Shown: positions 7,955 to 17,923 of the stretch, in pieces | Numbering within the stretch: position 1 is the first letter of the stretch | Layout of the letters: every line of letters begins with the position of its first letter | From: an uncultured Collinsella sp. | GTDB lineage: Bacteria; Actinomycetota; Coriobacteriia; Coriobacteriales; Coriobacteriaceae | Direction of reading: 5' to 3' | Assembly (NCBI GenBank): GCA_902475445.1 | Contig: CABRZN010000015.1 | Coordinates: 1 to 24,130 of the forward strand | Length of the DNA stretch: 24,130 bases | Notes under the pieces: generated by a model | Told to the model about the DNA's origin: nothing | Database searches by the model: none | Seen by the model: only the letters and a program-made list of their open reading frames with translations | Program-made: the position numbers and the translations under genes

Positions 7955-9460
7955 ATGGAGCGTGCAAGCGGCGTCCTCATGCCCGTCTCATCTCTGCCCG
8001 GACCATACGGAATCGGCGGCTTTGGCTGGAATGCCTACGACTTCGTCGATTTTCTCGCCTCGTGCAAACAACATTACTGGCAGATTCTGCCCCTTACGAC
8101 GACCAGCTATGGCGATTCGCCCTATCAGTCGTTCTCGGCCCGCGCAGGCAACCCCAACTTTATCGACTTTGCCGAGCTTATCGAGGCAGGGTATCTGGAG
8201 CAGCGCGATATCGATGGCGTGTATCTGGGATCCGACCCCAGCAATGTCGACTACGGTGCTATCTTTGGCGGCCGCCGTCAGATTCTCGACCGCGCCGCCG
8301 AGCGCTTTGCTGCCGACAAGCCGGCCGATTTCGATGACTTTATCCAGGCCAACGAGGACTGGCTCATCCCCTACTGTGAGTTCATGACCGTCAAAGAGGA
8401 GTGCGGTCTCAAGGCGTTTTGGGAGTGGCCCGCGGAGCTCCGCACCCGCGGCGAGGCTTCCGCCAAGGTCTGCGCCGACCATCCGGCGCGTATGCTCTAC
8501 CACCAGATGACGCAGTACTTCTTCGATCGCCAGTGGAGCCGCCTCAAGGCCTATGCCAACGAGCGCGACATTCTCATCATCGGCGACCTGCCCATCTATG
8601 TCTCGCGTGACTCCGTCGAGATGTGGGCGACACCTGAGCTCTTTAAGATCGACGCCGCCGGCAATCCCGTGAGCGTCGCCGGCACGCCGCCCGACCAGTT
8701 CTCGGCCACCGGCCAGTACTGGGGCAACCCCATCTACGACTGGGACGCCATGGAGGCCGACGGCTTCTCCTGGTGGGAGGGCCGCATTCGCGCCGCCCTC
8801 GACATGTACGACGTCATCCGCCTGGATCACTTCCGCGGCTTCGAGGCCTATTGGGAGGTGCCGTTCTCCTCGCCTGATTCGTCCTACGGTTCGTGGACGC
8901 AGGGTCCCGGCCTCAAGCTCTTCAAGACGCTCGAGGAAAAGCTCGGCACGCTGCCCATCATCGCCGAGGACTTGGGCTTCCTCACCCCCGGCGTCATCGA
9001 TATGCGCGACAACTCGGGTTTCCCCGGCATGAAGATCCTGCAGTTTGCCTTTGAGGGCACCAACTCGTACTACCTGCCGCACAACTACATTGCCAACACC
9101 GTCGCCTACGTGGGCACCCATGACAACGAGACGGCACGCGGCTGGTTTGAAGGAACGGCCACCCCGCGTCAGCGCGAGCAGGCAGCCCTGTACACCCATC
9201 AGCAGGCCGGCGAACCCATCACCGACGCGCTCAACCGAACCATCGCAGCCAGCGTGAGCGACACGTGCATCTACACCATGCAGGACCTGCTCAACTTGGG
9301 CAACGAGGCGCGCATCAACACTCCCGCCACCCTGGGCGGAAACTGGACCTGGCGTATGCTCGATGGCGCCATCACCCGCGAGCTCGAGCACAAACTCACC
9401 GACTGGACCGAGACCTACTTCCGCATCCCGTCGGAAGCCGAAATCGAGCTTCCTCAATAG
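7955..9460 (+). CDS. malQ: 4-alpha-glucanotransferase (amylomaltase)
   Basis: MalQ is a GH77 enzyme that transfers glucan chains between maltodextrins, releasing glucose and building substrates for the phosphorylase. The 501-residue product has typical N-terminal ERASGVLMPVSSLPGPYGIG and GDSPYQSFSA. The catalytic set is the nucleophile D291 in VIRLDHFRGF, acid/base E338 in IIAEDLG, and D390 in GTHDNET. The frame is open further upstream to 7793, but homology starts at residue 1 here. ATG 7955 has GGTGAG 7 nt upstream; GTG 7943 just after AGAAGG is an alternative that would add four residues. glgP follows 127 bp downstream, giving a MalQ/GlgP maltodextrin pathway. Confidence 0.95.
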   Translation: MERASGVLMPVSSLPGPYGIGGFGWNAYDFVDFLASCKQHYWQILPLTTTSYGDSPYQSFSARAGNPNFIDFAELIEAGYLEQRDIDGVYLGSDPSNVDYGAIFGGRRQILDRAAERFAADKPADFDDFIQANEDWLIPYCEFMTVKEECGLKAFWEWPAELRTRGEASAKVCADHPARMLYHQMTQYFFDRQWSRLKAYANERDILIIGDLPIYVSRDSVEMWATPELFKIDAAGNPVSVAGTPPDQFSATGQYWGNPIYDWDAMEADGFSWWEGRIRAALDMYDVIRLDHFRGFEAYWEVPFSSPDSSYGSWTQGPGLKLFKTLEEKLGTLPIIAEDLGFLTPGVIDMRDNSGFPGMKILQFAFEGTNSYYLPHNYIANTVAYVGTHDNETARGWFEGTATPRQREQAALYTHQQAGEPITDALNRTIAASVSDTCIYTMQDLLNLGNEARINTPATLGGNWTWRMLDGAITRELEHKLTDWTETYFRIPSEAEIELPQ

Positions 9461-9507
9461 GAGCTACCGCGCCCGACCCCTCCCCACCGTGCGGACGCGC
9501 TTGCTTA

Positions 9508-9541
9508 CCCGCGCGAGGCCACCCCAATCCCCTCGCGCGGG
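9508..9541 (+). terminator. Hairpin between malQ and glgP
   Basis: A perfect 11-bp GC-rich stem (9508-9518 with 9531-9541) has a 12-nt loop and no T-run after it. It is more likely to protect the 3' end of malQ mRNA or partly attenuate transcription into glgP than to terminate fully. Confidence 0.5.
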
Positions 9542-9587
9542 ATTCTTATGAATTGCAGACATGAAACAACCCATCACAGGAGAAAAC

Positions 9588-11855
<2,268 letters not shown>

Positions 11856-11882
11856 CTCATTCCCCTTACCCATCCTCTTGAG

Positions 11883-11915
11883 AAACGGAGTCGTGGCAAC
11901 ACGGCTCCGTTTTTT
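11883..11915 (+). terminator. glgP terminator
   Basis: A 13-bp stem (11883-11895 with 11900-11912, one wobble) with a GCAA tetraloop runs into a T-run at 11910-11915, 27 bp after the glgP stop. Confidence 0.92.
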
Positions 11916-11952
11916 GTGTCCATGTGTTGCCCGTGGCCCGCCTCGGCCAAAA

Positions 11953-12167
11953 TCTCGGCCTGTAACATCTAGCCGGCAAAATTGGGTCTACCTGTTACAG
12001 AACGAGACAGACGGACAAGGCGGCTAAAAAGATCTCGATCTGTAACAGGTAACTGCCGAAATCAGTCCTTCGTGTTACAGATCGAGATGAAAGGACAGGC
12101 AGCTCAACGCTGTCTCGATCTGTAACATCTAGACCGACTTTGGCCCTCCTCCTGTTACAGATCAAGA
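11953..12167. repeat. Array of six 15-bp repeats in alternating orientation, 40-bp phased
   Basis: The consensus TCTCGATCTGTAACA occurs forward at 11953, 12033 and 12113. Its reverse complement TGTTACAGATCGAGA occurs at 11993, 12073 and 12153. Every copy is 15 bp and every interval is exactly 25 bp, so centres lie at 11960, 12000, 12040, 12080, 12120 and 12160. It can also be read as three 80-bp tandem units, each with one hairpin of 15-bp arms and a 25-nt loop. Intervals differ, though the two between hairpins share a GGACA-GGC-GCT pattern. The copies differ by zero to three bases. The array lies between the converging glgP and ABC operons. No ORF, Cas gene or known element explains it. Confidence 0.9.
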
Positions 12168-12200
12168 CAAACTGGTAGATGGACAACCCCAACACAAAGA

Positions 12201-12239
12201 AAGGCTCCCCTCTCGTCCAGTGGACGGGAGGGGAGCCTT
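12201..12239 (-). terminator. Terminator of the ABC transporter operon
   Basis: A stem of up to 19 bp (12201-12219 with 12221-12239, one wobble; the innermost pairs form the loop) ends on the minus strand in TTTCTTTGTGTT. It lies about 70 bp after the stop of the ATPase gene. Confidence 0.88.
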
Positions 12240-12307
12240 ATATGTGACCGCGGCAAAAGGATGGCAATACCGCAGTCGCCCAAAAGGAGGGCCTGGTTGT
12301 ACCGGGC

Positions 12308-13507
<1,200 letters not shown>

Positions 13508-13525
13508 GTCTCTACCTTTCGATAC

Positions 13526-13550
13526 GCGGCGCCACGCTGTGGGGCGCCGC
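13526..13550 (-). other. Hairpin between permease and ATPase genes
   Basis: A perfect 8-bp stem GCGGCGCC/GGCGCCGC with a 9-nt loop lies in the 68-bp gap between the second permease and the ATPase gene, without a T-run. It probably affects mRNA stability or relative expression rather than stopping transcription. Confidence 0.45.
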
Positions 13551-13575
13551 AGAAACTTGCAAAACAGTTACGGCA

Positions 13576-14415
13576 TCAGCCCTTGACGGCACCTGCCACC
13601 ACACCGTCGATGATGTACTTCTGGCAGAAGATGTACATGATGACGATGGGGACAACGACCATCATGATGCAGGCCATCATGGGGCCGAGCTCGACGTGGC
13701 CATAGCCGCCACGGAAGTACTGGATCAAGATAGGAATGGTCTTGTACTTGGTGGAGTCGAGCGTAAGGTAGGGCAGCAGGTAGTCGTTCCAGACCCACAT
13801 GGTCTCGAGGATGCCGACCGAAAGATAGGTGGGCTTCATGATGGGGAGGACGATCTTAAAGAACACCTGGACCGGGTTGCAGCCGTCGATCATGGCCGCT
13901 TCCTCAATCTCGAGCGGGATGTTCTTGACGAAGCCGGCGAACATAAAGACCGCGAGGCCCGCGCCAAAACCAAGGTAGATGAAGCAGATGTTAAACGGCG
14001 TGTTAAAGCCGATGCGGTCCGCGAGGTTGGACAGCGTGAACATGAGCATCTGGAACGGTACGACCATCGAGAAGACGAACAGGTAATAGAAGAAGTTCGA
14101 GATCTTGCTGTTGACGCGCACCACGTACCAAGCGCACATGGAGCAGCACACCAGAATCAGCACGACCGACGTGACCGTGATGATAAGAGAGTACATAAAC
14201 GCCGAGGCAAAGCCCTGCTCGTTCAGAGCGTGCACGTAGTTTGCGAGGCCGTTGAACGTCTCGGGCGTGAGCAGATCGAACGCCGTGGTGGTGCTGATTG
14301 CGGTCGCTTTCTTAAAGGAATTGAGCGCAATCATGAACACGGGGTAGATCCATGCGAGCGACAGAATCGTAAAGAAGATCGAGAGCGCGCGGTTGATAGC
14401 CTTATCGCGTTTCAT
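13576..14415 (-). CDS. Carbohydrate ABC transporter permease (MalG type)
   Basis: The 279-residue integral membrane protein is the second pore subunit of the sugar importer. It has about six hydrophobic segments, starting at residues 11-31. The conserved cytoplasmic EAA loop reads EEAAMIDGCNPVQVFFKIVLP, which contacts the ATPase. The C terminus KYIIDGVVAGAVKG is typical of MalG-like permeases. Its ATG overlaps the stop of the upstream permease gene by one base (TAATG), so the two are translationally coupled. Substrate cannot be read from the permease. Confidence 0.93.
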   Translation of the reverse strand: MKRDKAINRALSIFFTILSLAWIYPVFMIALNSFKKATAISTTTAFDLLTPETFNGLANYVHALNEQGFASAFMYSLIITVTSVVLILVCCSMCAWYVVRVNSKISNFFYYLFVFSMVVPFQMLMFTLSNLADRIGFNTPFNICFIYLGFGAGLAVFMFAGFVKNIPLEIEEAAMIDGCNPVQVFFKIVLPIMKPTYLSVGILETMWVWNDYLLPYLTLDSTKYKTIPILIQYFRGGYGHVELGPMMACIMMVVVPIVIMYIFCQKYIIDGVVAGAVKG

Positions 14416-15269
14416 TACTGCTGCACCTCCTTGGACCTCGTGGCCTTAAGCTGGATCATAGAAATAGCGACAACCAGGATGCAGAAGATAACTGCCTTGG
14501 CCTGACCGATGCCCTGCCATGCGATGCCAGCACGCGAATAGAACGTGTTGTAGATGTTCAGGGCGAGCATCTCGGTGGAGTGCGCCGGGGCGCCACCGGT
14601 AAGGGCGAGGTTCTGGTCGAACAGCTTAAAGCCGTTGGTGATGGACAGGAACAGGCAGATAGTGATGGTCGGCATCAGGTTGGGGATCTTAACCTTCCAA
14701 AACGTCTGCCATGCCGTAGCGCCATCGACCTTGGCGGCCTCGATGTAGTCAGACGGGATGGACTGCAGACCGGCGATGTAGATGATCATCATGTAGCCGA
14801 CCTGCTGCCACAGGGTCAGGATGATAAGGCCCCAGAAGCCAGCGGCGGAGTTGAGAGCGATGAGCTGGGCGCCCACGTTGGAGAGCAGGCAGTTGATCAG
14901 AATCTGCCAAATGTAGCCCAGCACGATGCCGCCGATCAGGTTAGGCATAAAGAAGATCGTACGGAAGATGTTGGTGCCCTTGAGCGCCTTGCGGGTGAGC
15001 GCCTGCGCGATGGCCAGCGCGATCACGTTGATAAGCACCGTCGACAGGAAGGCAAACGCCACGGTAAAGAAGAACGACGTGGAGAACTGCGGGTCGGTCA
15101 GTGCGCGCACGTAGTTCTCGATACCGACAAAGTGCGCGTTATTGATGGTAATAAACTGGCAGAACGAGAGATAGAAACCCTGGATAAAGGGAATCACGAA
15201 CCCGATCATAAACGCCAGGCACGTGGGCAGCATAAAGAGCGGCCACCAGCGTTTGAGTGCTTTGCCCAT
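14415..15269 (-). CDS. Carbohydrate ABC transporter permease (MalF/UgpA type)
   Basis: The 284-residue membrane protein pairs with the MalG-type subunit to form the importer channel. The N terminus (KALKRWWPLFMLPTCLAF) leads into the first membrane helix, and further segments lie near residues 65-90, 105-125 and 145-170. The EAA loop reads DYIEAAKVDGATAWQTFWKVKIP. Segments IFFMPNLIGGIVLGYIW and NGFKLFDQNLALTGGAP are typical of the MsmF/UgpA family. The start is preceded by AAAGG. An 87-bp gap with a strong hairpin separates it from the binding-protein gene upstream. Confidence 0.93.
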   Translation of the reverse strand: MGKALKRWWPLFMLPTCLAFMIGFVIPFIQGFYLSFCQFITINNAHFVGIENYVRALTDPQFSTSFFFTVAFAFLSTVLINVIALAIAQALTRKALKGTNIFRTIFFMPNLIGGIVLGYIWQILINCLLSNVGAQLIALNSAAGFWGLIILTLWQQVGYMMIIYIAGLQSIPSDYIEAAKVDGATAWQTFWKVKIPNLMPTITICLFLSITNGFKLFDQNLALTGGAPAHSTEMLALNIYNTFYSRAGIAWQGIGQAKAVIFCILVVAISMIQLKATRSKEVQQ

Positions 15270-15289
15270 AGAAGGGTCCTTTCAATATG

Positions 15290-15325
15290 CAGGGGGCGGG
15301 CAAACCTACGTCTGCCCGCCCCCTG
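15290..15325 (-). terminator. Intra-operon hairpin after the binding-protein gene
   Basis: A perfect 13-bp GC-rich stem (15290-15302 with 15313-15325) with a 10-nt loop lies between the binding-protein and first permease genes. No clear T-run follows on the minus strand. Such hairpins in binding-protein operons often protect or partly terminate the upstream message, giving more binding protein than permease; that role is inferred. Confidence 0.6.
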
Positions 15326-15356
15326 TCGCTAATCAGATAGCTTGGGCAGCAACTGC

Positions 15357-16673
15357 TTACTCGGAAGCAGCCTTCTCGGTCTTCCAGCCATCGACGAAGG
15401 CGTTCTTGACGCCGTCCCACTTGGTGTTGTCGGCAGCATAAGCGATGAGAGCCTGCTTGAGGTTCTTCTTCCACTCCTCAGAGGGGATGTAAACGAAGTC
15501 CCAAGCGACGGTCTTCTTGCCGTCCTTGGCCATAGCAACGGCCTGCTGAGAGAAGACGTTGGTGGTCTCCTTAGCGCTCTTGAACGGGGCGGTCAGACCC
15601 ATCTTGTCAGCGATGATGCTGGTGGCGGTGTCAGAAGTGACGCACCAATACATGAAGTCCTCGGTGGCCTTCTGGGCATCCTCGGAAGCCTGGGAGCTGA
15701 CGCACCAGTAGTTCTCGCCGCCGGAGCACAGGCCCTGGTTCTCCTCGCCGTCGACGCCGATGTAGATCGGCAGCATGCCGAGCTGGTCGTCGGTCATACC
15801 GGCCTTGGTGAGGTCGGCGTAGGCCCAAGAGCCGTTCTGGTAGAAAACGGCCTTACCGGTTGCGAACTCGTTGGTGGCGTCGTCACCGGTCTTGGAGGCA
15901 AGCTGCGAAGGATCGCAGGTGGAGTCGGTGATATACAGGTCGAAGATCTGCTTAAAGTTGTCGAGATACTCGCCCTTGATCTCGTCGTCCTCCTGGTTGT
16001 GCTCCTTCTCGAACTCGTAGTAGAGCGGGAGGTTGGCGAGGTGGGTGGTGTAGCGCCAGCTGGAGGAGTCATCCATGCCGGCGGAAGTGAAGGCACCGTC
16101 AACGCCGAGCTCGTCCTTGCGGGCCTGGATGTCATCGGCGCAAGCCTTCAGCTTGTCGAAGGAGTTGATGTCCTCGGCCTTGTAGCCGGCCTTCTCGAGG
16201 AGCTCCTTGTTGTAGATGATGCCGTAGCTCTCCTGAACCCAGTCGATACCCAGATCCTTGCCGTCGGACTGCAGCGCCAGGGAGTCGTCGATGAGCTCGC
16301 CGCGGAGCTTGGTGTCGGAAAGATCGGCGCAGTAGTCCTTCCAGTTCTTAAGGCCGGTGGGGCCGTTGACCTGGAACAGCGTCGGAGCGGAGCTCTTGGA
16401 CATCTCGGACTTGAGCTTCTCCTCGTAGGTGTTGGAGGCAGCGGTCACGATCTTGACCTCGACGCCCTTCTCCTTCTTGTACGCCTTGGCGATCTCCTTC
16501 CACTCCTTGTCGACCTCGGGCTTGAACTGGAGGAAGTAGACCTCGGCAGCGTCACCAGAAGCAGAGGAGCCAGAGCCGGCAGAACCACCGCAGCCCACGA
16601 GGCCCAGACCAAGAACCGCAGCCGCGGAACCAGCAAAGCCCAGGAACTGCCTTCTGCTCATTTCGTTCTTCAT
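15357..16673 (-). CDS. ABC transporter sugar-binding lipoprotein
   Basis: This is a 438-residue extracellular solute-binding protein of the MalE/MsmE class that captures an oligosaccharide for the importer downstream. The N terminus has a Tat-like motif (SRRQFLGF), a hydrophobic run and the lipobox LVGC with lipidated C28, followed by a Gly/Ser linker. The mature part begins EVYFLQFKPEVDKEWKEIAKAY, and NGSWAYADL is a typical family segment. I chose ATG 16671-16673, with AAAGGGTGG upstream, over an ATG 18 bp earlier because the signal peptide starts properly there. Trp and Tyr richness fits stacking on sugar rings. The sugar is unknown; nearby malQ, glgP and an alpha-glucoside-type PTS suggest maltodextrin or another alpha-glucoside. 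Confidence 0.92.
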   Translation of the reverse strand: MKNEMSRRQFLGFAGSAAAVLGLGLVGCGGSAGSGSSASGDAAEVYFLQFKPEVDKEWKEIAKAYKKEKGVEVKIVTAASNTYEEKLKSEMSKSSAPTLFQVNGPTGLKNWKDYCADLSDTKLRGELIDDSLALQSDGKDLGIDWVQESYGIIYNKELLEKAGYKAEDINSFDKLKACADDIQARKDELGVDGAFTSAGMDDSSSWRYTTHLANLPLYYEFEKEHNQEDDEIKGEYLDNFKQIFDLYITDSTCDPSQLASKTGDDATNEFATGKAVFYQNGSWAYADLTKAGMTDDQLGMLPIYIGVDGEENQGLCSGGENYWCVSSQASEDAQKATEDFMYWCVTSDTATSIIADKMGLTAPFKSAKETTNVFSQQAVAMAKDGKKTVAWDFVYIPSEEWKKNLKQALIAYAADNTKWDGVKNAFVDGWKTEKAASE

Positions 16674-16757
16674 TACAATCCACCCTTTCACACCGTGGCG
16701 GCACCCTTTGCCGCCGCCTTCGGAGATTGGCTCGGGGACTTTGCCCCTTTTGCTGAC

Positions 16758-16793
16758 TTGTACAATACGCTATTTGGCTAGTTGTTTGAACAA
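16758..16793 (-). promoter_or_regulatory. ABC operon promoter with palindromic operators
   Basis: On the minus strand TTCAAA (16785-16790) and TATTGT (16762-16767) are spaced by 17 bp. The -35 lies inside TTGTTTGAACAA (16782-16793), and the -10 overlaps the palindrome TTGTACAA (16758-16765). Further upstream ACTTGACAAGT (16845-16855) is another inverted repeat. The first site resembles the GTTTAAAC palindromes at the malQ, gntR and PTS promoters. Confidence 0.5.
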
Positions 16794-16889
16794 GTATTAC
16801 TAGAGCGGTAGAAAAACTTCGGTGAACGGTAATTTCAACTTGATACTTGACAAGTTTTGTATAAACAATTATTTATTATCGAATGCAGA

Positions 16890-16938
16890 GAAAACGCCCG
16901 ATCAAGCCGATGCATCGTCGGTTTGACCGGGCGTTTTC
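16890..16938 (-). terminator. gntR terminator
   Basis: GAAAACGCCCG (16890-16900) pairs perfectly with 16928-16938, and the stem continues inward with 16901-16910 and 16918-16927 (one mismatch, one wobble). On the minus strand the stem ends in a short T-run. It separates the GntR gene from the ABC operon promoter. Confidence 0.8.
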
Positions 16939-16979
16939 GCTTTGAGGGCATGAGTCTCGTCAGGCTGCGAGCTAGCCGG

Positions 16980-17699
16980 CTATCGCTTGGAATTGACGCG
17001 GTAATGGAAGATCTCGGGGTGTGTGCGGGCATGCGTGACCTCGAACAAGATGCCGTCCGAGGTGTACGACTGGCTCTCCATAACGGCGACGCAGTTGTAC
17101 TTGCCAAGGTCCAGATAGCTGCAGTCTTCATCGTTGGCGAGCTCGACACTCACCGTACGACGGCTCGCCATCACTTTGACGCCGCGCTTGTGCTCCAGAT
17201 AGCCGTAGATAGAATCCGCCGCGATCTCGGGGGTCAGGCCCTTGGCGATCGACGCCAAAAAGTAGCCATGGTCCACTTGGCGCGCGCTGCCGTTGAGGCT
17301 TCGGACACGCACTACGCGAATCAGCTCCTCGCCCACCTTAAAGCCCAGGCGACGTGAGAGTTGCTCAGTGCAAATCAAATGTTCAAAAGACTTGACCTCG
17401 GTCGATGCGACGGCATTGTTGCGTTTTGCGAACTCGCCAAACGACTCAACCTCTTCGAGTGCGCCCAGCATGTCGGTTTCGCCCTTAAGCCAAATAACGC
17501 GCACGCCCTTACCGTGTATAGGCTGCACAAACATCTGGTCGGCCAGCATGCTCAAGGCGCGTCGAACGGTATTGCGCGTGCAGCCAAACTCCGCGGTCAG
17601 CTCGGCTTCGGTTGGCAGCATCTCCTGAAACGCATAGGTCCCGTTGATGATGCGCGAACGGATCTCGCGGTAGATTCCTTCGTAAATCGCTTTTGGCAT
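16980..17699 (-). CDS. GntR-family regulator with UTRA domain
   Basis: The 239-residue protein is a HutC/TreR-type GntR regulator. The N-terminal winged helix (residues 1-70) includes YEGIYREIRSRIINGTY, LPTEAELTAEFGCTRNTVRRAL and PIHGKGVRV. The C-terminal UTRA effector domain includes RVVRVRSLNGSARQVDHGYF and ends in THARTHPEIFHYRVNSKR. Sugars or sugar phosphates are usual ligands in this group. AGAGGTG lies 5 nt before ATG 17697-17699. It is divergent from the PTS gene and lies just upstream of the ABC operon on the same strand, so both transport systems are plausible targets. GTTTAAAC lies in its own promoter and in the PTS promoter. Confidence 0.92.
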   Translation of the reverse strand: MPKAIYEGIYREIRSRIINGTYAFQEMLPTEAELTAEFGCTRNTVRRALSMLADQMFVQPIHGKGVRVIWLKGETDMLGALEEVESFGEFAKRNNAVASTEVKSFEHLICTEQLSRRLGFKVGEELIRVVRVRSLNGSARQVDHGYFLASIAKGLTPEIAADSIYGYLEHKRGVKVMASRRTVSVELANDEDCSYLDLGKYNCVAVMESQSYTSDGILFEVTHARTHPEIFHYRVNSKR

Positions 17700-17751
17700 G
17701 ATTTCACCTCTAATGAATATGTATGGCTAGGCACGATAGCATTTCTTAAAG

Positions 17752-17761
17752 TTGTTTAAAC
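17752..17761 (-). promoter_or_regulatory. Candidate operator at the gntR promoter
   Basis: TTGTTTAAAC with core palindrome GTTTAAAC lies 53-62 bp upstream of the gntR start. On the minus strand TTTAAA could double as a -35, followed 16 bp later by TATCGT. The same ten bases occur at 17874-17883, and a mutual autoregulation site is inferred. Confidence 0.5.
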
Positions 17762-17860
17762 CGATTATCGGTAAAGCACGGATTATTTACCGTCGACGGT
17801 TCCCCCGAAACCCAAATCGGACCGAATCAAAACCGTCAATGCGGCAAGCAGCCAGTCCTC

Positions 17861-17883
17861 TACAATGAGTTCATTGTTTAAAC
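17861..17883 (+). promoter_or_regulatory. PTS gene promoter and operator
   Basis: TACAAT (17861-17866) is a good -10 box; no -35 is evident. TTGTTTAAAC (17874-17883) lies just downstream, where a bound repressor would block initiation. It is identical to the site at 17752-17761 in the same divergent gap. Confidence 0.5.
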
Positions 17884-17923
17884 GTTCTTGCTCGCACAGC
17901 ATGTTGCATCCGAAAGGCATATT

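Noticed and set aside
11953..12167. CRISPR array
   Set aside because: Repeats are only 15 bp, alternate in orientation, and no cas gene or leader is seen. CRISPR repeats run in one direction and are usually 23-47 bp.
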